Below, one piece after another: positions 31,843-40,408 of a stretch of DNA of 64,000 bases. A program made the translations under genes and the position numbers. Location: the NCBI RefSeq assembly GCF_900156155.1, contig NZ_FTMD01000014.1:62001-126000 (forward strand), read 5' to 3'. Every line of letters begins with the position of its first letter. Within the stretch, counting starts at the first letter, position 1. The notes beneath the pieces are model-generated. The model had not been told where the DNA came from, did no database searches, and was given only the letters and a program-made list of their open reading frames with translations. This stretch comes from Aromatoleum tolulyticum. GTDB lineage: Bacteria > Pseudomonadota > Gammaproteobacteria > Burkholderiales > Rhodocyclaceae.

Positions 31843-33039
31843 TCAGCGATGTCGGGCCAGCACGACGAGGAGCGTCGTTGCTGCCAGCGCGGCGCCGGCG
31901 TGGAAGGTCCAGGAGGCGCCGAGGCTCTCCCACAACAGGCCGGCGAGCGCACTCGCGGCGAGCAGGCCGATGCCGCTGACGAGGTTGAAGACGCCGTACG
32001 CGGTGCCGCGCAGCGCGGCCGGCGCGGTGTCGGCGATCATCGTTGCGAGCAGTCCCTGGCTCATGCCCATGTGCAGGCCCCACAGCGCGATGCCGGCGAC
32101 GAGCCAGGGCCAGTCGGCGCCGCGGGCGAGCGCGAGGTCCGCGCCGATCAGCACGACGAGGCCCAGCGCGAGCAGGCGCGCGTGGCTCATGCCGTCGGCA
32201 AGGCGCCCGAAGGGATAGGCGGTCAGCGAATAGACGACGTTCATGCCGATCAGCACCAGCGGCGTGTAGGCGACCGGCAAGCCGGCGTCGAGCGCGCGCA
32301 GGACCAGGAAGGCTTCCGAGAAGCGCGCCAGCGCGAACAGCGCGCCGATGCCGACGACCCGCCAGTAGGCGCGCGGCAGCAGGCGCAGGTTCTCGCGCCG
32401 GATCGGGTTGAGCACCGGGATGCCGGGCGGGCGCTCGGGTTCGCGCACGCCGAAGAACAGCAGTGCGACGGAGAGGAAGCCCGGAATGATCGCGACCCAG
32501 AACACCGCGCGGAAATCGTTCGCCCACAGCAGCATCAGCCCCATCGCGAGCAGCGGACCGAGGAAGGCCCCGACCGTGTCGAGCGACTGGCGCAGTCCGA
32601 AGGCCGCACCGCGCATCTGCGGCGGGGCGATGTCGGCGACCAGCGCGTCGCGCGGCGCCCCGCGGATGCCCTTGCCGACGCGGTCGATCAGGCGCGCCCC
32701 CAGCACCATGCCGGAACTCGTCGCGAGCGCGAACAGCGGCTTGGAGATCGCGCCGAGCCCGTATCCGAGCACCGCGAGCGGCTTGCGCTTGCCCCAGTAG
32801 TCCGAGAGTGCGCCGGAGAAGACCTTGACGATCAACGCCGTCGCCTCCGCGGCCCCTTCGATGAGGCCGACCGCGAGCGCGCCGGCGCCGAGCGAGGTGA
32901 CGAGGAAGACCGGCAGCAGGCTGTGGATCAGCTCGGACGACACGTCCATCAGCAGGCTGACGAAGCCGAGCATCCAGATTGCGGCCGGCAGTTTCGGTCG
33001 GGCTGCGGCCGGGGATGGCGCGGATGAGGCGTCTTGCAT
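31843..33039 (-). CDS. Major facilitator superfamily transporter
   Basis: 398 residues with about twelve hydrophobic segments. The loop after helix 2 reads GALSDYWGKRKPLAVLGYG, a form of the MFS signature, and RVGKGIRGAPRDALVAD is typical of the subfamily related to fosmidomycin-resistance or YfkF-like exporters. The second-half loop is FGRLADGMSHARL. The substrate is unknown; export of a small compound is the usual role. It is divergent from nnrS with a 166-bp gap. Confidence 0.87.
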   Translation of the reverse strand: MQDASSAPSPAAARPKLPAAIWMLGFVSLLMDVSSELIHSLLPVFLVTSLGAGALAVGLIEGAAEATALIVKVFSGALSDYWGKRKPLAVLGYGLGAISKPLFALATSSGMVLGARLIDRVGKGIRGAPRDALVADIAPPQMRGAAFGLRQSLDTVGAFLGPLLAMGLMLLWANDFRAVFWVAIIPGFLSVALLFFGVREPERPPGIPVLNPIRRENLRLLPRAYWRVVGIGALFALARFSEAFLVLRALDAGLPVAYTPLVLIGMNVVYSLTAYPFGRLADGMSHARLLALGLVVLIGADLALARGADWPWLVAGIALWGLHMGMSQGLLATMIADTAPAALRGTAYGVFNLVSGIGLLAASALAGLLWESLGASWTFHAGAALAATTLLVVLARHR

Positions 33040-33205
33040 GGTCCGGTACCGGGTCGAAGCGTTGCCGGCATTCTGTCATGCCCTCCCGGTCGGGGAAATG
33101 ACAGATGCGCGAAATGTCGCAGATCAAGGAGATGCGCGCCGACCTTGCGCAGAATCGGGCGCGGTTTCATCCGGTCATCCGTTTTCAGCTCCTTTCGCCC
33201 TGCAC

Positions 33206-34366
33206 ATGAAGTTTATCGCCCACCCCCTCTGGCTCGTCGGTTTTCGTCCCTTCTTCAGCCTCGCGTGCCTCGCGGGGCTGAGCCTGCCGCTGCTGTGGGC
33301 GCTGATGTTCAGCGGCGCCCTGCCTGCCCCTGCGGGGCGGTTCACGCCGGTGCAATGGCACGCGCACGAGATGTTCTTCGGCTTCGGCTGGGCCGTGATG
33401 GGCGGTTTCCTGCTGACGGCGTCGAAGAACTGGGTGCAGATCCGCGGCTATCACGGGGCGGCGCTGATGTGGCTCGCTGCGGCGTGGCTGTTCGAGCGCA
33501 TCGGCATGGCCTGGGGCGGTGCATGGCCGGCGGCGTTGTTCTGGCTCTCGAACACGCTCTTTCTCGGCACCATCGTCGCGATGCTGCTGTGGACGCTGGT
33601 CCGCTACCGTAGCCGGGACAGCTTCCGCGACAACTACTTCTTTCTCGTCGCGCTGCCGCTCTTCATCGCCGCGAAGCTGTTGATGCTGGGCGGCGACAGT
33701 TTCCAGTCCGGCGTGACGATGGCGGTCGGGCTCTTCCGCGTCGCTTTCCTCGTGATGCTCGAGCGCACGCTGACGCAGTTCATGAAGGGCGTGTTCCAGG
33801 CGGAGATCCTGCGCCACCCGATGCTCGACGGCCCGATCAAGCTGATCGCGCTGTCGCTGGTCTTCGTGGCGTGGATGCCGAAGGCGATGTCGGGGGCGCT
33901 GCTGGTCGTGCTCGCCTTCCTGCTCGTCGCGCGCCTGGTCTTCTGGAAGCCGCATCTCGCGCTGCGCAGGATCGAGCTCGCGGTAATGTATCTCGGCTAT
34001 GCGGCGATCGCCGTTCAGCTGCTGCTCGAATTCGTCCGGCTGCACTGGTCGCCGGCGTGGGTCGGCAGCGTGTCGGTGCACGTGTTCACGTTCGGCGTGA
34101 TGGGGCTGATCATCCCGGCGATGCTGGTGCGCATCTCGAAGGGACATACCGGGCGCAAGGTCGTATTCGATGCGGGCGACAAGCTGCTGCTGTGGATCAT
34201 GATCGTCGCTTTCGTCGCGCGCGTCGTGCTGCCGCAACTCGCGCCAGCGGCCTACACGGGCTGGGTCCATCTTGCCGCCCTGGCGTGGGCAGCGTGCTTC
34301 GCGATCCTCGGCTGGCGCTACATCCCCTTCCTGCTCGCGCCGCGCGTCGACGGCAAGGAGCACTGA
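33206..34366 (+). CDS. nnrS: NnrS family membrane protein
   Basis: 386 residues, about twelve hydrophobic segments. Features of NnrS are HPLWLVGFRPFF near the N-terminus, QWHAHEMFFGFGWAVMGGFLLTA, and GGYH-like and MLVRISKGHTGR segments. NnrS is a haem- and copper-containing membrane protein of denitrifiers that protects against nitrosative stress by limiting dinitrosyl iron complexes. ATG 33206 is the start because the conserved HPL motif lies directly after it. Only a weak FNR/Dnr-like half-site (ATCAA near 33123) is seen upstream. Confidence 0.9.
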   Translation: MKFIAHPLWLVGFRPFFSLACLAGLSLPLLWALMFSGALPAPAGRFTPVQWHAHEMFFGFGWAVMGGFLLTASKNWVQIRGYHGAALMWLAAAWLFERIGMAWGGAWPAALFWLSNTLFLGTIVAMLLWTLVRYRSRDSFRDNYFFLVALPLFIAAKLLMLGGDSFQSGVTMAVGLFRVAFLVMLERTLTQFMKGVFQAEILRHPMLDGPIKLIALSLVFVAWMPKAMSGALLVVLAFLLVARLVFWKPHLALRRIELAVMYLGYAAIAVQLLLEFVRLHWSPAWVGSVSVHVFTFGVMGLIIPAMLVRISKGHTGRKVVFDAGDKLLLWIMIVAFVARVVLPQLAPAAYTGWVHLAALAWAACFAILGWRYIPFLLAPRVDGKEH

Positions 34367-34373
34367 GCGCGGA

Positions 34374-35432
34374 TCAGTCCGCCCGCAGGTCGGCGTCGGT
34401 TGCGGGAACGCGCCGCAGCACGGCCGGCGTGCGCGGCACGACGATGCGCGCGCGCAGCTGGCCGCAGCCGCCGTCGACATCCTGACCCGCGGATTGCCGC
34501 AGCTTGGTGAGCACGCCGCGTTCGTGCAGCCGGCGTGCGATCGCCTCGGCGTGCGCGCGTTCGGGCCGCGCGAAGCCGAAGCCTTCGACGCTGTTCCACG
34601 GGATCATGTTCATGATCGCGTACTTGCCGGCGAGCAGGCGCACGATGCCGTCGATCTCCTCGTCGCTGTCGTTGATGCCGGCGAGCAGCGTCCACTGGTA
34701 CTGGATCGGATAGCCGGTCGTGCGGGCGTATTCTTCGCCGCGCTCGACGAGTTCCTCGGGGGTGATGCACGGGGCGCGCGGCAGCAGCCGTTCGCGCAAC
34801 TCCGCGCGCGTCGTGTGCAGCGACAGCGCGAGTGCGGGCTTCACGCGCCCCTGCGGCAGGCGCTCGAACACGCGGTGGTCCCCCACCGTCGAGAACACCA
34901 GGTTCTTGTGCCCGATGCCGCCCTCGGTGCCGAGGAAGTCGATCGCTTCGAGCACGTTGTCGATGTTGTGCGCCGGCTCGCCCATGCCCATGAATACGAC
35001 CTTCTTGACGAAGCGGCGCGCGCGCGCGAGCACCACCTGGGCGACGATCTCGGCGCTGCCGAGCTGGCGGACGAGGCCGTCGCGGCCGGTCATGCAGAAG
35101 GTGCAGCCGACCGCGCAGCCGACCTGCGAGGACACGCACACGCCGTCGCGCGGCAGCAGGACGCTTTCGACCGACTGGCCGTCGGCAAGCTGCACCAGCA
35201 GGCGCGCCGAGCCGTCCTCGCCGGGATGCTCCGAGAGCACCCGCGCCAGCGCCTGCAGCTCGTCGCCCAGCGTCGGCAGGGCGCCGAGGATGCGTGGCGA
35301 GAGGAAGCCGTCGGCGCGCTTGCGGCCGCTGTCGAGCGGTCGCGCCTGGGCCCACGCGCGCAGGATCGCCTGTTCGTGGCAGGGCTTGGCGCCGAGGTCG
35401 CGCAGTCGCTGGCGGAGTTGTTCGATACGCAT
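34374..35432 (-). CDS. RlmN-like radical SAM RNA methyltransferase
   Basis: 352 residues. The radical SAM cluster motif is CAVGCTFC (CxxxCxxC), preceded by GVCVSSQVGCAVG as in RlmN/Cfr enzymes. GMGEPAHNIDNV, SLHTTRAELRERLLP, MNMIPWNSVEGFGF and the C-terminal QDVDGGCGQLRA follow; the Cys near the end is the methyl-carrying residue position. RlmN methylates C2 of A2503 in 23S rRNA and A37 of some tRNAs. The sequence departs from typical RlmN (for example FSTVGDH where RlmN has an STSG motif), so it may be a second paralogue rather than the housekeeping enzyme. It converges on nnrS with a 7-base gap. Confidence 0.83.
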   Translation of the reverse strand: MRIEQLRQRLRDLGAKPCHEQAILRAWAQARPLDSGRKRADGFLSPRILGALPTLGDELQALARVLSEHPGEDGSARLLVQLADGQSVESVLLPRDGVCVSSQVGCAVGCTFCMTGRDGLVRQLGSAEIVAQVVLARARRFVKKVVFMGMGEPAHNIDNVLEAIDFLGTEGGIGHKNLVFSTVGDHRVFERLPQGRVKPALALSLHTTRAELRERLLPRAPCITPEELVERGEEYARTTGYPIQYQWTLLAGINDSDEEIDGIVRLLAGKYAIMNMIPWNSVEGFGFARPERAHAEAIARRLHERGVLTKLRQSAGQDVDGGCGQLRARIVVPRTPAVLRRVPATDADLRAD

Positions 35433-35579
35433 GGATGGGCAGAGCAGGAAACGGCCGGTGCCGAGGTTGAATCGGGCCGTGCGGCGCCGGGATGCCGGCT
35501 TGGCCAGGCACGTTGCGGCACACGCGAAACCCAAAGTTTACACCCCTTGCAGTGCCCGCGCCGGAAAAACGCGCGGGGC

Positions 35580-35595
35580 AGTGACCTGCATCACA
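35580..35595 (+). promoter_or_regulatory. CRP/FNR-superfamily palindrome before the octaheme operon
   Basis: AGTGA-CCTGCA-TCACA is a near-perfect CRP-type palindrome. It also fits the FNR/Dnr pattern TTGAT-N4-ATCAA at seven of ten positions. A plausible -10 (TAGAAT, 35635-35640) places the site at about -60, suitable for activation. Cognate regulator unknown; none is encoded in the window. Confidence 0.58.
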
Positions 35596-35740
35596 AGTAC
35601 ATAAGAACATCAGTAAATGCGAATTTAATGCTGATAGAATGGTTCCAGATTTCGTATGCCCTTGGGTTTCTCCGGGCTGCGACCTGGAAGCGGGCCGACG
35701 GGCAGGCGAAGACAGTTTCCGCAAACCGGAGTGTCATGTC

Positions 35741-36133
35741 ATGAAAACCCGTCAACTGTTGCTCACGGCCCTCGCGGCAGGCCTCATCGGCGCGAGTTTC
35801 GGCGCCGCCGCCTACGACGCCGACTGGAAGCGCGGCCGCATCTACTACCGCAGCGTGTGCACGGCCTGCCACGCCGCCCAGACGGGGGGCTCCATCGCCC
35901 CCAGCACGATGACGATGGCGCAGTGGGAGAGCTACCTCAAGGCCGACAAGCACGCCGCCGGCAAGGACTCGCTGAAGAAGTACGTCGGCAAGGACTACCG
36001 CGCCAGCATCCGCGCGCAGAACAAGGCGGCCGAGAAGTTCGCCGACGTGCCCGACGCCGAGCTGCTCGAGGACGTCAAGGCCTTCGTCATCAAGGGCGCG
36101 AAGGACGGCGACGCGCCGGCCAGCTGCAGCTGA
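35741..36133 (+). CDS. Small periplasmic monoheme cytochrome c
   Basis: 130 residues. A signal peptide (MKTRQLLLTALAAGLIGASFGAAAYDA) precedes the haem motif CTACH near residue 46. A Met or His axial ligand cannot be assigned with certainty. It is the first gene of a four-gene operon (cytochrome c, rhodanese, octaheme cytochrome, cytochrome b) and is probably an electron carrier for the octaheme protein. GGAG lies 11 bases before the ATG. Confidence 0.88.
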   Translation: MKTRQLLLTALAAGLIGASFGAAAYDADWKRGRIYYRSVCTACHAAQTGGSIAPSTMTMAQWESYLKADKHAAGKDSLKKYVGKDYRASIRAQNKAAEKFADVPDAELLEDVKAFVIKGAKDGDAPASCS

Positions 36134-36210
36134 TCACCCGCTTGGAAGCATCTTCGGACGCCCGCCCGCGGTCGCCGCGGCAGGCGCCCGCCATCGTTCA
36201 GGGAGCCATC

Positions 36211-37353
36211 ATGAAACTCCAACGCACCTTGGCCCTCGCGGCCCTGTTTGCGGCGCTGGGCGCCGCCCCGATCCCGATCCCGAGCGGCGCTGCGATCGCC
36301 GCCGATGCGCCGGCCGCCGTCGAGGCGAAGGCCGGCTGGTACGGCCGGATCGTCGATGCCGAGTTCGTCGCCCGCCATGCCGTGCTGCCCAAGCCGGAAG
36401 GCGTGCAGATCATCGACTCGCGTCCGACCGCGCGCAAATATGATCCGGGCCACATCCCGACCGCGCTCAGCATCCCCGACAGCCAGTTCGACAAGCTCGT
36501 CGACAAGCTGCCGCAGGACAAGGCCACGCTGCTGATCTTATATTGCGACGGGCTGGAATGCATGCTGAGCCACAACTCGGCCTTCCGCGCCGAGAAGCTC
36601 GGCTACACGAACATCCGCGTGTATGCGGCGGGCTTCCCGGACTGGGTCAAGGCCGGCCACATGGCGGCGATCTCGGTGCCCCAGCTGAAGAAGCTGATGG
36701 ACGAAGGCGCACCGCTGACGCTGGTCGACTCGCGGCCGAAGGAGCGCAAGTACGACAAGGGCCACATCCCCGGCGCGATCAGCCTGCCCGACTCGCAGTT
36801 CGACAAGCTCGTCGACCGCCTGCCGGCTGACAAGGCGAGCCCGCTGTACTTCTACTGCGAAGGCCTGAGCTGCAAGCTGAGTTCGGATTCGGCCGCGAAA
36901 GCGGTGAAGCTGGGCTACACGCAGGTGAAGGTGGTGCCCGAAGGCTACCCGGAATGGGAGCGCCTGTACGGCGCCGGGCCGACCGCGGCAGGCGGCGCTG
37001 CGAAGCCGGCCATCCAGGCCGGCAAGGAGAGCGGAACGATCACCGTCGCGTCCTTCGAGCAGATCTACAGGGACGCGCCCGCCACGATCCACCTGATCGA
37101 CGTGCGCGAACCGAACGAGTTCGCGGCGGGCACGTTCAAGGGCGCGGTCAACGTCCCGGTCAATACGCTCGAGAAGCGCATCGACGAGCTGCCGGCGGAC
37201 AAGCCCATCGTGTTCTTCTGCGGCGCCGGCGGGCGCAGCGGCGAGGCGCACGACATGGTGCAGCTGTACAAGCCGGCGCTGAAGACCTTCTTCCTCAACG
37301 CCGACATCAAGTGGGCGCGCGACGGCAGTTACACGATCGTCGAGAAGAACTGA
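36211..37353 (+). CDS. Exported protein with three rhodanese domains
   Basis: 380 residues with a signal peptide. Three rhodanese-like domains follow in order. The first (about 45-150) has YCDGLEC with Cys112 and Cys117. The second (about 155-255) has YCEGLSC with Cys216 and Cys221. The third (about 278-375) has FCGAGGRSG with Cys337 in a canonical six-residue active-site loop. Domains 1 and 2 share long matching stretches (DSRPxxRKYDxGHIP, then PDSQFDKLVD) and look like an internal duplication. Such proteins bind or transfer sulfane sulfur. In this operon it may deliver or relay sulfur compounds to the octaheme cytochrome. Confidence 0.9.
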   Translation: MKLQRTLALAALFAALGAAPIPIPSGAAIAADAPAAVEAKAGWYGRIVDAEFVARHAVLPKPEGVQIIDSRPTARKYDPGHIPTALSIPDSQFDKLVDKLPQDKATLLILYCDGLECMLSHNSAFRAEKLGYTNIRVYAAGFPDWVKAGHMAAISVPQLKKLMDEGAPLTLVDSRPKERKYDKGHIPGAISLPDSQFDKLVDRLPADKASPLYFYCEGLSCKLSSDSAAKAVKLGYTQVKVVPEGYPEWERLYGAGPTAAGGAAKPAIQAGKESGTITVASFEQIYRDAPATIHLIDVREPNEFAAGTFKGAVNVPVNTLEKRIDELPADKPIVFFCGAGGRSGEAHDMVQLYKPALKTFFLNADIKWARDGSYTIVEKN

Positions 37354-37369
37354 GCCGCGGGGAGCAATC

Positions 37370-38986
37370 ATGACAACGAAACGATCCATCCGTCGCGTCC
37401 CGCCGTGGCGGGGCCTGGTGCTCGCCGCCGCGCTCGCTGGCGGTGCCCTCGCGGGGAGCGCGGCGCTCGCTGCGACGAAGGCCAGCACCGCCGACCACGG
37501 CAAGTTCAAGGAGCTGCAGCAGCGCTTCGTCTCGGGGCCCGAGGTCACCAAGGCCTGCCTGATCTGCCACACCGAAGCCGCGCAGCAGGTGCACCGGACC
37601 AAGCACTGGAGTTGGGAATTCCTCAATCCCGCCACCGACCAGAAGCTCGGCAAGAAGAACGTCATCAACAACTTCTGCATCTCGGTGCCGTCGAACTACC
37701 CGTTCTGCACCAGCTGCCACGTCGGCTACGGCTGGAAGGACGCGAACTTCGACTTCACCGCCGAGGAGAACGTCGACTGCCTGGTGTGCCACGACACCAC
37801 CGGCAGCTACCGCAAGCTGCCGGGCCTCGCCGGCCATCCGCCCTACGAGGACACCGAGATCCCGCCGGGATCGGGCAAGTTCGCGAAGGCGGTGGATCTG
37901 ACGAAGGTGGCGCAAAAGGTCGGCCGGACCAGCCGCGACACCTGCGGCGCGTGCCACTTCTTCGGCGGCGGCGGCGACGGCGTCAAGCATGGCGACATGG
38001 ATTCGTCGCTCGCCGCGCCGGACAAGGAACTGGACGTGCACATGGACGCCACCGGCCTCGACTTCACCTGCGGCACCTGCCACCGCACCTCCAGCCACGA
38101 GGTTCCGGGCAGCCGCTACACGCCGGTCGCGCGCGACACCGAAGGTGCGCACATCCCCGGCCGTGAGGACGATTCGCTGCCGGCGACCTGTCCCGCGTGC
38201 CACGGCCAGGCGCCGCACAAGGGAGGCGGGCATGCGGCGAAGCTCAACGACCATACCGACGTCGTCGCGTGCCAGACCTGTCACATCCCGCAGATCGCGC
38301 GCGGCGGGGTCGCGACCAAGATGAGCTGGGACTGGTCGACCGCCGGGCAGATGGGGCCCGACGGCAAGCCGATGCTGAAGAAGGACGAGGCGGGGCGGGT
38401 GATCTACGACTCGAAGAAGGGCGACTTCGTGCTCGGCGAGAACGTCGTGCCCGAATACCGCTGGTTCAACGGCGAGGTCAGCTACACGCTGCTCGGCGAC
38501 ACGGTCGACAACCACGAGGGCGTGACGCGCATCAACCGCCTCGGCGGCAGCGCGACGGACGGAAAGTCCCTGATCTGGCCGATGAAGGTGTTCGTCGGCG
38601 TGCAGCCCTACGATCCGGTGAACCGCACGCTGGTGACGCCGCACACCGCGGGCAACGACGACACCGCCTACTGGAAGAACTTCGGTTGGGAGAAGGCCAT
38701 CAAGACCGGCATGCAGGTGTCGGGCGCGGCGTTCTCGGGCCAGGTGGACTTCGTCCGCACCGAGATGTCATGGCCGATCACGCACATGGTCGCGCCGAAG
38801 GAAAACGCTGTGCGTTGCGGCGAATGCCACATGCAGGGCGGGCGCCTCGAGGCGATCGGGGGCGTGTACATCCCGGGTCGTGACGCCAACCCCCTCATCG
38901 ACCTGTTCGGCTGGCTGATGGCAGGCGGCGCGCTGCTGGGTGCGCTGGTGCATGGCGGGCTGCGCATCGTGCGGCGCAACGGCTGA
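37370..38986 (+). CDS. Octaheme tetrathionate reductase family cytochrome c
   Basis: 538 residues. Eight CxxCH motifs are present: CLICH, CTSCH, CLVCH, CGACH, CGTCH, CPACH, CQTCH and CGECH. An N-terminal signal sequence (LAAALAGGALAGSAALAA) and a C-terminal hydrophobic segment (LFGWLMAGGALLGALVHGG) imply membrane-anchored periplasmic location. Spacing and length match the octaheme tetrathionate reductase (OTR) family, known from Shewanella to reduce tetrathionate, nitrite and hydroxylamine in vitro. The rhodanese neighbour favours a sulfur substrate, but the direction is not shown. The stop is 22 bases before the cytochrome b start. Confidence 0.92.
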   Translation: MTTKRSIRRVPPWRGLVLAAALAGGALAGSAALAATKASTADHGKFKELQQRFVSGPEVTKACLICHTEAAQQVHRTKHWSWEFLNPATDQKLGKKNVINNFCISVPSNYPFCTSCHVGYGWKDANFDFTAEENVDCLVCHDTTGSYRKLPGLAGHPPYEDTEIPPGSGKFAKAVDLTKVAQKVGRTSRDTCGACHFFGGGGDGVKHGDMDSSLAAPDKELDVHMDATGLDFTCGTCHRTSSHEVPGSRYTPVARDTEGAHIPGREDDSLPATCPACHGQAPHKGGGHAAKLNDHTDVVACQTCHIPQIARGGVATKMSWDWSTAGQMGPDGKPMLKKDEAGRVIYDSKKGDFVLGENVVPEYRWFNGEVSYTLLGDTVDNHEGVTRINRLGGSATDGKSLIWPMKVFVGVQPYDPVNRTLVTPHTAGNDDTAYWKNFGWEKAIKTGMQVSGAAFSGQVDFVRTEMSWPITHMVAPKENAVRCGECHMQGGRLEAIGGVYIPGRDANPLIDLFGWLMAGGALLGALVHGGLRIVRRNG

Positions 38987-39008
38987 ACCCAGCCAGGGAG
39001 AGATCACC

Positions 39009-39623
39009 ATGGAACGCATCTACATCTTCAAGCGCTTCGAACGCTTCTGGCACTGGTCGCAGGCGCTGCTGATCATCCTGATGATGGTCACCGGCTTCGA
39101 GATCCACGGCACCTACACGCTGCTGGGCTACGGCGACGCCAGTGAACTGCACACCAGCGCGGCGTGGGCGCTGATCGCGCTATGGGTGTTCGCGATCTTC
39201 TGGCACTTCACGACCGGCGAATGGCGGCAGTACATCCCGACGACCGAGAACCTCGTCGCGATGCTGCGCTACTACCTGAGCGGCATCTTCACGCACGCGC
39301 CGCACCCGTTCCGCCAGACGCAGCTGCGCAAGCACAACCCGCTGCAGCGTCTCGCCTATCTCGGCGTGAAGCTGCTGATCAATCCGCTGATCTGGCTGAG
39401 CGGGCTCGCGTATCTGTATTACAACGAGATCAACGCCGCCGGCTTCGGGCTGGATCTGGGTGTCGTCGCGCTTGTGCACACGGTCGGCGCCTTCCTGATG
39501 CTCGCCTTCCTCGTCGTGCATGTGTATGTGATCACCACCGGCCACACCTGGAGCAGCCATCTCGAGGCGATGATCACCGGCTGGGAGGAAATCGACGATC
39601 CGCAGGCGGGCGTGAAGCCCTGA
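39009..39623 (+). CDS. Cytochrome b (thiosulfate reductase/b561-type membrane subunit)
   Basis: 204 residues, four to five membrane helices. Candidate haem ligands are His in FERFWHWSQ, GFEIHG, FWHFTTGEW and LVHTVG plus VVHVY. ERFWHW at the N-terminus is typical of di-haem cytochrome b subunits that link the quinone pool to periplasmic cytochromes. It would pass electrons between quinone and the octaheme cytochrome encoded just upstream. CAGGGAGAG precedes the ATG. It ends seven bases before the convergent VTT-type gene. Confidence 0.9.
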   Translation: MERIYIFKRFERFWHWSQALLIILMMVTGFEIHGTYTLLGYGDASELHTSAAWALIALWVFAIFWHFTTGEWRQYIPTTENLVAMLRYYLSGIFTHAPHPFRQTQLRKHNPLQRLAYLGVKLLINPLIWLSGLAYLYYNEINAAGFGLDLGVVALVHTVGAFLMLAFLVVHVYVITTGHTWSSHLEAMITGWEEIDDPQAGVKP

Positions 39624-39629
39624 GGCGCG

Positions 39630-40199
39630 CTATACGTCGCCGTCGTCCGTGCCCTGTTTGCGGCCGCGCCGCAGCAGGGCGCCGAGCGACTTGCCGACGC
39701 GTTCGGGGAAGTGGCTGGAAACCCACGCGAAGGCGCCGTACTTCAGCAGTTTGCCGGCGAGCATCGCGGCGAATACGCCGGCGTAATCCGGGCGCATCGC
39801 GCCGAAGAACATCAGCGCGGGCGTCTGCGGCAGCGGCGATGCGGCGATCAGGAACAGCGCGGCGGTGCCGTAGCGTTGTCCCCAGTCGACGACCTGCGCC
39901 CAGGACGAATCGGTCGCAAGCTCCGGGAAGCGTTCGTAGAGCTGCGTCCAGCCGAGGTGGTGAAACACCAGCATCAGCACGGTCGCGCCGATCGCGCTGC
40001 CCAGCGCCGACACCCCGGTGATCGCGCGCCAGCGCCCCGCAGCCATCAGCGTTGCCGGCACGACCACCGCGGTCACCGGCCAGGCTGCCGTCAGCGTGCC
40101 GAGTAAGGAAAGCGCGACGCAGGCGAGCAGCAGGCGATGTCCGGCCTCGGCGAAACGCAGGATGCGGTAGAGCAGGGCTTCGATGCGGGCGAGGAACAT
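39630..40199 (-). CDS. VTT/YqaA-like integral membrane protein
   Basis: 189 residues with four to five hydrophobic segments. The central re-entrant-like region SPLPQTPALMFFGAMRPDYAGVFAAMLAGKLLKYG resembles the VTT (DedA/SNARE-associated) family core with its Pro-rich loop. DedA-type proteins affect envelope lipids and proton-motive force. No precise function can be given. ATG 40199 starts after an upstream frame without family similarity. Confidence 0.72.
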   Translation of the reverse strand: MFLARIEALLYRILRFAEAGHRLLLACVALSLLGTLTAAWPVTAVVVPATLMAAGRWRAITGVSALGSAIGATVLMLVFHHLGWTQLYERFPELATDSSWAQVVDWGQRYGTAALFLIAASPLPQTPALMFFGAMRPDYAGVFAAMLAGKLLKYGAFAWVSSHFPERVGKSLGALLRRGRKQGTDDGDV

Positions 40200-40288
40200 G
40201 CGAGATCGGTGGGAGCAGGGTAGGGGGAGCAAGGTGGTTCGCCGTGCCGGCGCCAGTCCGCACCGTCCGCTCGAGTGCTGCAGGACTC

Positions 40289-40327
40289 GGCCGGGCAGGT
40301 GTCAGGGGGGGCGACGCCTGCCCGGCC
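40289..40327. terminator. Strong hairpin downstream of the HtrA gene
   Basis: GGCCGGGCAGGT pairs with ACGCCTGCCCGGCC-type sequence (12 bp plus one G-U). No T-run follows on either strand. It lies in the 209-bp gap after the minus-strand protease gene and may block or protect its 3' end. No other feature was seen in this gap. Confidence 0.45.
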
Positions 40328-40408
40328 GTCCATGCGGTGCCCCTGAGGCTAACAACCTGTCGTCCCCCGGGGCACTGACGCAGGGCGACAGTCGGCAATC
40401 GTGGCGGT

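Noticed and set aside
33110-33160. Possible FNR/Dnr site before nnrS
   Set aside because: Only one half-site (ATCAA) is good; the other half matches two of five positions. Too weak to call.
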